Source: Cinnamomum chago (lineage: Eukaryota > Streptophyta > Magnoliopsida > Laurales > Lauraceae). Taken from it: a stretch of DNA of 64,000 nt. This document shows, piece after piece, positions 44,654 through 57,431 of the stretch. A program made the position numbers and the translations under genes. The stretch covers positions 74,113,422 to 74,177,421 of the forward strand of contig CP142456.1 of NCBI GenBank assembly GCA_038049695.1, in the 5' to 3' direction. Below the pieces are notes generated by a model. That model was not told the origin of the DNA, searched no databases, and worked only from the letters and a program-made list of their open reading frames with translations. Each line of letters begins with the position of its first letter. Within the stretch, counting starts at the first letter, position 1.

Positions 44654-46628
44654 GGGGATTTAACGGGAAAAACCCTCTAAAACAGGCTATTAATGAATTT
44701 GGCCCCAATAGAAAAGGTCAGACAGAATAAGCCCTAAATTGATGTTTCTCTTTTCTTTTTTGTCTTTTAGCGCTATAGTCGATATCGACGCTCTCGCCTG
44801 AACATTCATTCGTCTCTTCCTCTCTCTCTTATTCTCTCTTGCTCTCTGCAACTGATCTCAAATCATAATCTTTGAGAAGGGGGAAGAAGGAAAGAGAAAG
44901 CTGGTAGGTGTCTGCAGATGAGATGCATGGAGATGGAGGTGTGCGCAGAGGCTGTGAGGGCGGAGTGCAGCAGTGAAGGAGGGGGAAACGAGAAAAGAAG
45001 AGGAGGAAAGAAAGAGAAAAAAAAGGAAAGAGAGGGAGAAGGAAGGACGTGGAGTGCAGTGGGTGGCAAAGGGTAGTGCAGGGAGAATGGAGAAGAAGAG
45101 GGGGAGAGGGGGAAGGAAGAAAGAAAGAAAGAAATGAAAAAGGAGGAGAGCCATCTCAGTGGGGTATGCAGGTGGGTGTGCGGTGGCCCATCACGGCTCA
45201 TCTCCTTCATCTCATCTTCACCATCCCAGGACGCAGACGGTAGACCTCTCCCTCCTTCTCCTTTGTCCTCTCCGGCCAGCCAACCCACCACTCCTTCATC
45301 CTTTCCATCTCCCTCCCATCAACCTCCATCTCACCCTATCCGTAGCCCTCACGCATCTCCCTTATCTCCACGCAGCCCATCATCAGCTCTTCTTCATCTC
45401 CATCTCCACGAGGAATGGAATGCAAGTTCGGAGTCCTTAAACCGATCATTTAATTGTATCCATATCAAGCTGGAGGTGTTTTCAAATAAAGCCCATGAAG
45501 GTGTTCGATGAAATGACGAAGAGAAAGGAGAAGGAAATTTCACGCTCATTTCTTTTATTTTTCTGATGGGAAAGAAGTCTGCTGCTGTTGTGGGGTTTGT
45601 CCTTCCTTGATTTTGCTCACTAGGAGATATTGGATGAAAGGAATTAGAGAACATGAGTGGGGTTTTCATTTCTTGATTTTTGTAATTTTCAAACATATTT
45701 CATGTATATATATTTTGAAATGTAAGGTCAATACATAATGAACTTGTAATGTTTTGAATGGTTTCCCCCTATTTGAGATGTTTGAAATGTGTTTGAGATG
45801 TCTGAAACTCTTGAGCTTTTGAAATGTCTGAGTGAATGACTGAAACCTTCCCCACCAAAACTTTCAACTATGACGTTCAAGGATGAAATTGGTATTGGCT
45901 AAATCAGTGGAAGTTGCGAAATGAGTCGGATGAAACCTTCCCCACCAAAACTCTATACTAATTTTTCCTCATTACTTTCATGTAGTACCCATCTTCATTA
46001 ATATCTGTAGCATTGTGTTTTATTAACAAACATCTCTTTCATGTAGAGATGATGAACTAGCCAGTATTTGTACCATGGTATCTAGCAACGATTTAAATAA
46101 AGTACTGGACGAATCCATTTTTATGGACTATCCTGTTTAAAGAAGACATTCATCATCAAGACAATTGTAATCACTACGAAGTTTTCACTGTGGCATTCGC
46201 AGAGCATTGTGTTCACTGTCGTCCTATCACATTTACACAGTCTGACATCCCTTACTTCCGTAGCAGAATTGTCATTGAGTTATTTAAAAGAAGTTGACAA
46301 GTGAATGCTAGTTTGATGTAATTCTCTTAACTGGTTAGAAGAAGTTTTGTGAAGGTTTTTTGGGCAGTAGAAGGAGAGGCCAAACATAGATACTTACTTT
46401 CTTTACTTCGTAATTAAAATTGTGGAACTTGTGGGCAGTGGTTGTGGAACTTCTATAGTTTTGGGCAGTTGGATTTATATTGTGAAACATCATGTATAAT
46501 TATTTGAAATTGAATGGTATGTTAATGTATGGTTGTTAATTGAATGTGTGAATGGAATGCACCAATGTATTCAGAACAATGTTTAGGACAATAGAATGTA
46601 TCATTCTCTGGTTTGTTTAATACGACCA

Positions 46629-46913
46629 ATAGTCGATATCGACTATTTAGCTGAAGCCTAAAAAACACAGTCATAGTCGATATCGACTATTTAGCTGAAA
46701 CATAAAAAACACAGTCATAGTCGATATCGACTATTGTCATAGTCGATATCGACTATTTAGCTGAAACATAAAAAACACAGTCATAGTCGATATCGACTAT
46801 TGTCATTGTCGATATCGACTATTTAACTGAAACATAAAAAACACAGTCATAGTCGATATCGACTATTTAGCTGAAACATAAAAAACACAGTCATAGTCGA
46901 TATCGACTATGTT
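46629..46913. repeat. array of eight GTCGATATCGAC palindromes
   Basis: Eight copies of the 12-bp perfect palindrome GTCGATATCGAC, most inside the 16-bp TAGTCGATATCGACTA. Two spacings alternate: about 43 bp, with TTTAGCTGAAACATAAAA and ACACAGTCA between, and about 23 bp. One further copy lies in each arm at equivalent places (44,778 and 48,862), about 120-130 bp from the ends of the element. Confidence 0.93.
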
Positions 46914-47149
46914 ATAATACTATAACTTACTAAGTGTAGCTCTAGATGGGGTTTGCTAATCATTTTCAATAATAAAAGTGGAAAAAAATAAAAACTCATT
47001 AGCGGGACAATACAAACAACCATTATATTATCATAGATAAGTTCTCAACAACATATAACCCCAAAAAAGGGTGATCTTTATAAAAGGAAAAAGTATGTTT
47101 AACACTTGTGCCCTTCCAAAAAATGCTTCAACAAAATGTGCAAGCCCAT

Positions 47150-47725
47150 CACGACTACATCTTCTATCAATTACATTAACACCAAATATTAACACCAATA
47201 AAAATGGACATGATGACATTAACATGGGCATCCCCCATCCAAAAAATCTCTTCCATGTAGAGATTACATTGTCCAGAAGGCTACATCTTCTATCACATTA
47301 ACACCAAATACTAACACCAACCAAAGAGGAGTTCACATTAACTCTTTCATCTCATTTCCAAAAAATGCTTCAGTAGACTGTACACTATCCAGAATGGTTG
47401 CATCTTCTATCACATTAACACCAAATATTAACACCAACCAAAAAGGAGTTCACATTGACTCTTGCATCCCCCTTCCAAAAAATGCTTCAGTAGATTGTAC
47501 ACTGTCTAGAACGGCTGCATCTTCTATCACATTAACATCAAATATGAACACCAACCAAAAAGGAATTCACATTGACTCTTGCATCCCCCTTCTAAAAAAT
47601 GCTTCAGTAGACTGTAAACTGTACAGAACGGCTGCATCTTCTATCACATAAGCACCAACTATTAACACCAACAAAAAAAGAGTTCACATTGACTCTTGCA
47701 TCACCCTTCCAAAAAATGCTTCCAC
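47150..47725. repeat. five tandem ~117-bp repeats in the foldback element
   Basis: Units start at about 47,153, 47,281, 47,399, 47,515 and 47,632 with (C/T)T(A/G)CATCTTCTATCA, and contain TTAACACCAAATATTAACACC and AAAAAATGCTTC. The fifth merges into the right arm. Confidence 0.88.
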
Positions 47726-49004
47726 CGATTCAACCAATACCAATTTCATCCTTGAACGTCATAGTAGAGAGTTTTGGTGGGGAGGTTTCGACCCTTCACT
47801 CAGACATTTCAAAAGCTCAAGAGTTCGGACATTTCAAATACCTTTCAAACTCCTCAAACACATTTCAAACATCTCAAATAGGGGGAAACCATTCACAACA
47901 TTACAAGTTCATTGTGTATTGACCTTACATTTCAAAATATATATACATGAACTATGTTTGAAAATTACAAAAATCAAGAAATGAAAACCCCACTCATGTT
48001 CTCTAATTCATTTCATCCAATATCTTCTAGTGAGCAAAATCAAGGAAGGACAAACCCCACAACAGCAGCAGATTTCTTTCCTATGAGAAAAATAAGAGAA
48101 ATGAGCGTGAAATTTCCTTCTCCTTTCTCTTCGTCATTTCATCGAACACCTTCATGGGCTTTATTTGAAAACACCTCCAGCTTGATATGGATACAATTAA
48201 ATGATCGGTTTAAGGACTCCGAACTTGCATTCCATTCCTCGTGGAGATGGAGATGAAGAAGAGCTGATGATGGGCTGCGTGGAGATAAGGGAGATGCGTG
48301 AGGGCTACGGATAGGGTGAGATGGAGGTTGATGGGAGGGAGATGGAAAGGATGAAGGAGTGGTGGGTTGGCTGGCCGGAGAGGACAAAGGAGAAGGAGGG
48401 AGAGGTCTACCGTCTGCGTCCTGGGATGGTGAAGATGAGATGAAGGAGATGAGCCGTGATGGGCCACCGCACACCCACCTGCATACCCCACTGAGATGGC
48501 TCTCCTCCTTTTTCATTTCTTTCTTTCTTTCTTCCTTCCCCCTCTCCCCCTCTTCTTCTCCATTCTCCCTGCACTACCCTTTGCCACCCACTGCACTCCA
48601 CGTCCTTCCTTCTCCCTCTCTTTCCTTTTTTTTCTCTTTCTTTCCTCCTCTTCTTTTCTCGTTTCCCCCTCCTTCACTGCTGCACTCCGCCCTCACAGCC
48701 TCTGCGCACACCTCCATCTCCATGCATCTCATCTGCAGACACCTACCAGCTTTCTCTTTCCTTCTTCCCCCTTCTCAAAGATTATGATTTGAGATCAGTT
48801 GCAGAGAGCAAGAGAGAATAAGAGAGAGAGGAAGAGACGAATGAATGTTCAGGCGAGAGCGTCGATATCGACTATACGCTAAAAGACAAAAAAGAAAAGA
48901 GAAACATCAATTTAGGGCCTATTCTGTCTGGCCTTTTCTATTGGGGCCAAATTCATTAATAGCCTGTTTTAGAGGGTTTTTCCGGTTAAATCCCCTAAAC
49001 TTTT

Positions 49005-52000
49005 TTGTTTTTTTGGGAAATATTATCTGTTTCATTTATGTTTGTGAGGTTCTGGAAATTATGGAAATTTGATTTATTTTTTTTTGTATGAATAGATGTT
49101 ACAATTTATTTATTTATTTTTTCTGACGTCTGTCTAACATTATTATGTTGGCATCTTTGATGTGGTTCTGATGTTTAATTGATTATTAAGATATTATGAC
49201 AATCTGATTTGAGTTTAGAAATAGAACATGATGAATCCATTGATAATGTCATTTCTATTAAAACTATTAAAATATAGCTTCTCTTGTCTCTTACATATAT
49301 AAACACATATTCAAAGATCCTTAAATAGTAAGATAACAAAAAATTTAAGAAATTATTAAAGAACTCTTGAAATATTAAAAGAAAACTAAAAAAATAAGGT
49401 AATTGTTGCATTTTAATCTTTGAGTTAAAGAGTCAAAATAGAGAGGAATTGATCAAAATTGACTCTTGACTACACGACATGTATAAAAATAGCCATTGGC
49501 CAGATGGAAACAGACAACTAAGAAAAATAACTAGGCATATATGCTACATAAAGTTTTGCCGATGCATGTGCGACGGATACAGTACATCAAAGAAGATGAT
49601 GGCAAGGAGAAAAGAAATGTAAAAACCTCATTACAGTTTTTAGTTCCTAATCACCCTAAACACATTTGTACGCACTACAATTTTTAGATTTTGTTACCTT
49701 TCCTAATTTATCAAAGAGGATTTTACCCGAAATGTCCTCTTAGACTTGTTGAAGACCAAAAAGGGTCTCAAATCTTAATATAGATCATGTAGGTCCTCCC
49801 GCCCCTTTTTTTCCTTTTTTTCTCGCTTTTTCGCTCAGCGGGGATATCCCCTCTTAGCTGTGCACGGGTGGGCGAGAATATCCGCACTCATCATAGTTAA
49901 AACAATTAGTTATACAGGGATATTTAACCACATATCAAGGATAAATATTAAGGATAAAGAGGGATAAAGAGATAATAAGGATGACTAGTTAACATTATTA
50001 TTAAATAAAAAATGGTACCTTAAAATAATAGGACTTGAGAAAAGTATTTTCAAAGATCAGGAATTTGTGGAGAAATATTGCATCTAAAAGATTAAGGAAA
50101 GCATTTTAAAAATATTAAGCACAGGTGATTTAATTAACCATATGGAGTGATGGGAGATAAGGTAAGTCCTAATTACGTATCCTAAAAGGAACCCTTGGAG
50201 ATAAGGATTTAAAAAACGAAAGGGAGATAAGGATTCAGAGATTATATGTCTAGGCTCTAGTAAGAGGGCTCTATTTGAAAGTCAAAATTAAGAGGAAGGT
50301 GGTCAAAAGAAAAAAATTAAAAATAAAAAAATTTTATTTCTTTCATTGATTTAACAGCGCTTTAAACTTAAATAAATAAAATCTAGATTAGAGAATAGAA
50401 TTCCAGAACATTAAAAAAATAAAATAAAAAACTGTGTTGAAGATATAATTACCATCTTTATTTGATCCCATTTACACATATCCCACCCCTTCTTATGTCT
50501 AGGCAATTGCTAAATTTTCACTCTAGTAAAAAGTGATGTACATTGTTAGATTTATCATATTAAGATATATAATTATATTTTAAAACTTGATCAATTCAAC
50601 CGTGTATATAATTTTTCTTAGAATAGATTTTAAGTCTGTTTTATAGAAGACAGCTAGTGATATGAAAAATCCTTATCAAGGAAAGGTACATCGTTATAAT
50701 CATGGTAGCATAAGATCATTCATTATCTTTGTAGCTTAGGCTTTATTTCTTAAACTGCCAGTCTAGGCTTTCGATTTTTTGTTTTATTTTATATTTATTC
50801 ATTTGATTTAAACCAAGCTTGCAAATATTGTTTATGGGCTATTTCATGTGGAGTTATAATAGAAGATCTTCTAAATGTTGGGTTTTAAAATAGTTAGTGA
50901 TAGGAAACATAATTTAAAATAAATCCAAACTGCTTTAGATATATATTTAATTTAGATGTAAGAGAGTTTAGTAAAATAATGAAAAAGCTAGACATTGTGA
51001 AAATATAATGCTATTAAATTTCAGAAATATTATCAATTTCTTATATATCATGTTATTAACTATTCAAGATATGGATCAATTTTTTGGAAGGTTGTCTTCA
51101 ACGGTTTGGATTCAAGGTGATTATGTGGACACCAGGTGTGGCATAAATAACATAAACCCTTTATTGAATAGGAAGTCTCTTTTCAATATCATTTCTGGTC
51201 TTTATAAACTTAAGCAAGAATACAGCATCTAATAACACCTTCTTCTCATTTGATATGAGGACAAAATTGATCCTTGCAAGTATCAGCATCTTGCCAATGT
51301 GGGCAATCCACATTGTTTTGTGGGAGTCATGAGGGTGCAAAATATATAAGGTTGGACCGTTTGTTATGTTAAGAGTAAAATAGGAGGTACAACTTTCAAA
51401 GATCTAAATAGTTTAAGTTGTGGCCATACACTCTTGACCTGTAGATGGCTTGAGCTGAAAAAAAGATATTAACCACTAAATTAACTCAAACATCCATAAG
51501 TAAAGCACTGATTAGTGAGAGTTTCGAATCATTGTAGCCTACTTGTGTATTTTGTTATAGTCCTACTGCAAGATTGATCATTTATAAAATAAAGATTGAA
51601 ATTGAAAAAAATGAAATTAGAATAAACGCGGCCGTTACAAAGGTAAACCTTCTCAAACGGGGTAGAATATATTTTGAGAGGCGATGAAATTGTTGGGCTT
51701 CCATCAACAAGGATAATGGAGTTGGTTTTCGCATAATTTTTTACAATAATGAAACTTTTTCATCACCTAATGAGTTGAGTTGGTAGGTAAAGTTTTTCAT
51801 ATTAACGTTAACGTGGGGTGTTCATGGCCCCACTTTCACAAGCTTACAAAGGTAACAAGTTTTAATAGAAAAGAAAATGTGAAGAGTAATGAAGCCGTTA
51901 AATAAAGGGAACCAGGGATGGGACCATAACAACGTGTGTTGTCTAGGCTTAAGAAAAATTAAGGAAAATGACATATAATGAACTGTACAGAGGAATTCTA

Positions 52001-52060
52001 AAAGTAACTTTGGTGTCGGCCAGGCCAAATCTATGGTCTGAAATATCACATTTGGCAATA
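49005..52060. other. AT-rich intergenic stretch, no gene seen
   Basis: No reading frame with a recognisable domain. A GGGGATATCCCC palindrome lies at about 49,840 in a T/C-rich context. A segment at 51,060-51,235 looks like former coding or transposon sequence but I cannot place it. Confidence 0.5.
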
Positions 52061-54556
52061 TCTTATTGCCTCCTCAGAGTACCTTGTACTTGCTGTGTGT
52101 ATATATATATATATGAACCTTAACACTCAATTTATCAAAATAGATGTAAATTGCTTTTTATCACTCACCACCACCGACTCAAATAGGGGGCAATCAAGCT
52201 ATAGAATGAAGGGTGAAAATAAAAACTTTATTGGCCATCAGTTTAATAGCTTTTAGGTCCTGTTTGGAAACACGATTTTTAGAGATTTTTCACTGATTTT
52301 CCTTAGTTCACGTTTGGTAATTAAATCCTCTATGTTCTTCATCAGTTTTTTGGGAGGATTCAAAAATTCTATATTTAACAATTATAAATCATCGTAGATT
52401 TGGGTTAATAGAAGTTCTCATTTTTTAAGATTTTTTTAATTGACTGCCTTCCATAAGAATTGGAAATCTTCAATTTTGAGGAATACGCATTGATAGTAGA
52501 TTTTTTTAAGGTATGCACATCGATACGCACCAATATCTATGTAGAGTCATTAGTTATATAAACCCTCACCGAGAAGTATTCAAATCTAAACTAGTAAGGA
52601 ATCCTTAAACCTACAAATTCCTTACCTATTATTAAACATGCTCTTAAAAACTTTCAAAAACCACATTTAACAATTGTAAATCCTCAACGGGTTGTTTGGC
52701 AAAACCACATGTGATAGGAGAATTATTCACATTCATTTGTATATGTGCTTCATTTTCATATGCAATTGAGTCCCATGTTAAGATTTTCCATTGTTTTTCA
52801 TTTATGCATGCTTCAAAATCACATGCAAAAACGCCATTTTTCTCAAATTTCTCAAAATCCATGTTGGATCAAAACTCCAAATTTGTTTCTCTCTATTACT
52901 TTTGCCTTACAAATAGGATCATGAAAATGGACCCCACAAAAGTCCAAACTCCAAAATCACAGATTTTAGGGCATGGACTCTTTCTCGAATATCTAATGGA
53001 TCTACGGACGAAATTTTATCATGTGGCTTTTTTTGGCATTAACGGTTCAGATCTTACTTTGGGGTCCCACACAATTCAAAAAATGGAAAAAGTAGACTGG
53101 CAGTATAGGACGCCCATAAACATGTCATTAATCGTTCTATCCAACGGTTCTACATTTTTTTTATAATTTCTTGAAATCCATAGAGTCAAGATGTAATATT
53201 TCACCTCCTGGCAGTTTTTTTTAGCATTCTAAGGAAGATTAACGATTTCGATCATGGAAATGTGCCCCACAGAAGTCTAGATGAAAGATTTTTAATGTTT
53301 GGACTTTTCTGTAAATATCTCAAATCTCGTGATGAATCAACGATTGAAAATTGACCCTCTAGCTGTGTTTGGCCTTTTAAAGAATATGAACATTCCATAT
53401 CTTGATTATGGACCCACACAATTCAGATAAATCAAAAGGGAGTGGGGGCGTTGTTGACGTGAATTACTGTAGCACCACATCTTACTTCTTTTTTTTTTTT
53501 TTCACACACGTGGTTCTCTTTCACATGCCTTTAGCGTGTGAAAATTCGGGGCTGAAAATGCAAACCGTTTGCACACCCTCTTCACTCATCATTTACGTAT
53601 GTGATGCATAAATGAGTGCAGCCAAATATATAATGATGTGATTCCATTGCGCGCCTACCAATTTCACACCAACCTGGAAATCCTCAATTTTTAGAATTCT
53701 CACGTCCAATCCTTTTTAAAAAATTTGAAATTCCTCATTTTTATATTTTTTTCGTCAATATAAATTTTTCTCAACTATATGTGCCAATATGGTGTGTACC
53801 AATATCAATGTGAAATCGTCACCTAAATAAATCTTAGGAGAGGAATCTTCGAAATTTCCAAGACTCCTTGCTTGTTTTCTAGTGTTTCCAACGTTTTTGC
53901 CTGACTTTTGAGTTACGTGAGTTCTACTTATGCTTGATCGTCCAAAAACTTGAAAGACCAGGAAACCTCTGTAAGATTTTTCTTAACCAAAGACTCAGCC
54001 CAAATGGTAAGTAAGGCTCCAAAGTCCAAATCCTAGAGCTACAATCCAAGACTCTCGGTCGACCTTTCCCAACTCTGATTGGCTCGACGCATGCAAAATC
54101 AAGCAGAAGTCAAATTGTGGGGTAGTCACAAACTATAAAGCCACGTGATCTCCCCTGACCCATCAAGGCTCGAGCCATACTGTTTCAGAAAACCAAAACA
54201 AGATCCAAACCCTCCAGTAGTAGATCACAATTCATGATATATGGCCCCCACCTCCTGCACGGATGACTTGAAAACCATACAAGAGTGGGCCAAATGTTAG
54301 CGGTAGCAACTTTTATGAAATTATACACACGAGATAGACATGATTGATGTCAATCTTTTCAGAAAAATAGTACATCCGACTTGTGAAGAGGGTAGTATTT
54401 ATAGGGAAGGGAGTATTCTGAAAAGTATACATTTTCTTGTTAATTATCAGTTTTCTCTTTGTTTGTTTGGGTCTGGACTCTTTACAGCAAGAGGTAAGGT
54501 TTTATGTGCACTGTTCATCTTCTTCTTCTTCTTCTTGACTGTAAACGTGGTATGGT
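52061..54556 (+). promoter_or_regulatory. upstream region of gene copy 3 (duplicated)
   Basis: 52,120-52,680 and 53,680-54,352 align with 26,960-27,880 and 30,368-30,726 upstream of copy 2. A roughly 1-kb block absent there (about 52,690-53,680) starts GGTTGTTTGGCAAAACCAC and ends GTGCAGCCAAATA, possibly a degenerate hAT-like MITE or two. The last 100 bases hold GTTTTCTCTTTGTTTGTTTG, conserved in both copies, and a CTT run at 54,518-54,536. The copy 3 promoter is not interrupted near the gene. Confidence 0.55.
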
Positions 54557-57431
54557 ATGGAAACCTCAAAGGTCCATGTGGGTTCATGGATTGTGTTAGT
54601 CTCTCTGCTGGTGCTTGAATTGTTGAGTTCTCGTGGGTGGAATCGATCTATTTGGATATCTATCTCCTCATTTCCTCAACAGAACGAGGTAACATTGATT
54701 GCTTCTCCTTCTTCTTCCTTTTCTGTATTTTCCAATGGGTGCAACACTAGAAGATTTTGCAGTATGATTTTCCTGTTAGGATGATCAAAAGAGACAAAAA
54801 TTGAAGAACATTCTGCTGTTTTTTTTTTTTTGTTTTTTTTTTTTTCCTAATGTTCTACTATATTCGATGACTTGGGGGGGGGCATAGTGGAGGGTGTAAC
54901 CCAGTTTATAAATGGTTTGGATCTGTGCCTCATGGCTTTCTATTGGTTTGAAGCCAAAGCCTAAATTGCATTGGGTCTTAGGTGTTACTTTCTTTGTGTA
55001 TTTACTTTTTAATTTTGTTTATCCATGCAACAACCTATAAGCAATTAAGGATTTATTTTTTTTTAATTGAAAAGAGCAATTGCAAACTGCAGGTTTCACT
55101 TTGACCAATTCAGTATTTGAAATTGAGTTTTAAAATCCTAAACTTTAAACAATAAACACTCTCCTTTTTACAAGATGGGGATTGATGGCCCAAAAAGGAC
55201 TCAAGATGCTCTGAGAACAGGATTAGAAAAAAAATATATCCTCTGAGCTCAGAAATATGTGTCCACCGGTGGGACCCAGATATGAGATCCAAACTGCTCA
55301 AATCAAAGACCCAACAATGGCTTTGAGGGAAATTTAAGTGTTTCAACTTTCAATGATGAAATGAGATCTATCACCTTTTGGAGCATTGAAATCTCGTGCC
55401 TTGGTCTTCGAACTGCACACATGGATGTGATAAATATACCTATGAAGGAAAAAGTGCAGTGTTTCGAATTTTGACCTTTTGGACAAATGAAGGACAATTC
55501 CATATATACATATGTATATTTATTATAAATAAATACACATCTCTCATGTCCCCCACCTTTTTTTTTTTCTTTTTTTTTTTTGTGTGTAGGTGGTAAAAGC
55601 TCATATCTCCTCTTATCACTAGGGTTGCAAACGGAATGGTTCTGGATCGGAACCATAGTAGATCGGACTGGACCCGTTTCTAAATAACAGTTTCGGTTCC
55701 AAATCCGATTTTAACTCAGAACCAATTTTGTTAATTCCAGATCCTGTTTCGATAGAAAAACCCAGATCCAATTTCGGAATCGGATCCACTTAGAGGACTG
55801 AAATCTAATTAAAAAAAAAATAGGTACGACAGTCCTACGCTATTGAAAAAAATTATAGGTCTTCTTTTGGAAGCTCATGCCACTTCCAAGATAAGGGATG
55901 GTAGTAGTATGATGTGGGTTAGTGGTAGACTTAACATCACTTTAAAGTTCAATCACATCACCATTTATTAAAGTCTCAAAGTTAAATGGTTTTACAAAGG
56001 CATGTTTATCATGATTCAATTAATTGATGGACGGCCGCCAAAGCACATAAGGTTCGGATTAATCATAGGTTGGCCTCACCATATGTAATAATAAAAGGGG
56101 TATGCTTTTTTAATAGTTTTATTTTTATGTCTCATAGATTCCAATGGCATTCATATTGTTGCACAACATTCTCTCCTGGACCAATTAGCTACATCAGCAG
56201 ATTGATTGTTGATCTGATTCATATTTCATTTGCTGTTAGACATCTAGCATCCCTAAAGATGAGCTAAAAGCAGCTCTAGAGGGAGCTTCCATGGAGAACA
56301 AGACCCTTATAATCACAATGGTAAACAAAGCTTATACGAAAGAGGGGAGCCTGCTCGATCTCTTCCTCCAGAGCTTCCAGCTTGGTGAAGATACTCAGTT
56401 CTTGCGCAACCATCTCCTCCTTGTCGCTGTCGATCAGACATCTTTCGATCGATGCAATCTCCAAGGCTTACATTGCTACAAACTCATGACTGATGGTGTC
56501 GACTTCTCTGGAGAGAAAATATACATGTCTAATGACTTCATCAAAATGATGTGGAGCAGAACTCTCTTCCTAGCTGATGTTCTAAGACGCGGATACAACT
56601 TCATCTTTACAGTGAGTTCCAAAATAGAAAATCCCATACCAAGCTCTTTTTCAAATATTTGAATTTATACAGTGAAATCCTTGACATAGCCGACCCCAAC
56701 ATAGTTGGGACAAGGCTTTGATGATGATGATGATAATGAAATCCTTGACCTAGTTATATCATAAAATGTATTTCATACCATGTTTTTCCAGTATGTCAGT
56801 CAAAATGGCTAACCATAGGCCTGTAAAACAGGACATGGACGTGATGTGGGTGAGAAATCCATTTGAGAGATTAAGCCATGAAGGAGAGGACCTGCAGATC
56901 AGCTGTGATGTCTACAATGGCCGACCATCAGACTGGGCTAACCCCATCAACACTGGCTTCTACTTTGTGTCCTCCAACAACAAGACCATAGCTCTGTTTG
57001 ATACCTGGTATGCTGCCAGAAATGACTCTGATGGCCTGAAAGAACAAGATGTCCTAGGACAGCTGATGAGAGAGGGTGTGATCGAACGGTTGCATCTGAG
57101 GGTGAGGTTCCTGGACACCCTTTACTTCGGAGGGTTTTGTTCGAGTGGTAGAGATTATGGGAAAGTGGTGACCATGCATGCCAATTGCTGCCGTACCATC
57201 AAAGCAAAGATCAGGGACTTGAGGGCCCTCCTCAATGGTTGGATCAAGTTCAAAGGACAATCCAACGGTACATCCACGAAACAATCCAACAGTACATCCA
57301 CCGTGCGATGGCCCATTTACAAGGCCTGCTTCAGATCCTGGAGAATTAAGCCCAATTCCACATCAACTTTGAATCAGACATCGATGTCCTCTAATCAGAC
57401 TGTGACACATTTTAATCAAACAATTGTATAG
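54557..57431 (+). CDS. glycosyltransferase copy 3 (DUF271/GT77-like), 3 exons, intact
   Basis: Exons 54,557-54,688, 56,240-56,611 and 56,832-57,431, phase 0, with GT/AG introns of 1,551 and 220 bp, encode 367 residues. The start METSKVHVGSWIVLVSLLVL gives a type II anchor; a second ATG five bases upstream is out of frame and closes after 15 codons. Exon 2: MENKTLIITMVNKAYTKEGS to RRGYNFIFT. Exon 3 begins with the DxD motif (DMDVMWVRNPF), then NTGFYFVSSNNKTI, FLDTLYFGGFCSSGRDYGKV and HANCC. It is very similar to copy 2, with a different C-terminus (SSNQTVTHFNQTIV) bearing extra N-glycosylation-type sites. Likely a Golgi nucleotide-sugar transferase; substrate unknown. Confidence 0.89.

Larger units (their letters stand above)
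44654..48995. mobile_element. Mutator-like foldback element, 4,342 bp, ~1.27-kb inverted arms
   Basis: Left arm 44,654-45,913 and right arm 47,719-48,995 are inverted copies. Ends GGGGATTTAACGGGAAAAAC and the inverse of GGGGATTTAACCGGAAAAAC are flanked by the 9-bp duplication TAAACTTTT (44,645-44,653; 48,996-49,004), typical of Mutator-like elements. Arms appear identical over at least 650 bp (open frames on both strands translate the same) and differ slightly near both edges. The 1.8-kb centre holds a palindrome array and a 117-bp tandem array. No transposase; it must be mobilised in trans if at all. Confidence 0.9.

Noticed and set aside
46629..46913. CRISPR-like array of GTCGATATCGAC repeats
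   Set aside because: Spacers are identical or nearly so; it is a tandem repeat in a eukaryotic transposon.
44858..48792. Long open frames in the foldback arms (up to 142 codons, Pro/Ser/Phe-rich)
   Set aside because: They occur as mirror pairs in both arms, overlap on both strands, are low-complexity from purine/pyrimidine bias and show no domain.
52690..53680. Single complete MITE in the copy 3 upstream region
   Set aside because: Ends TTGTTTGGC and GCCAAATA are suggestive, but no duplication or matching inverted length was found, and another TGTTTGGCC lies inside.
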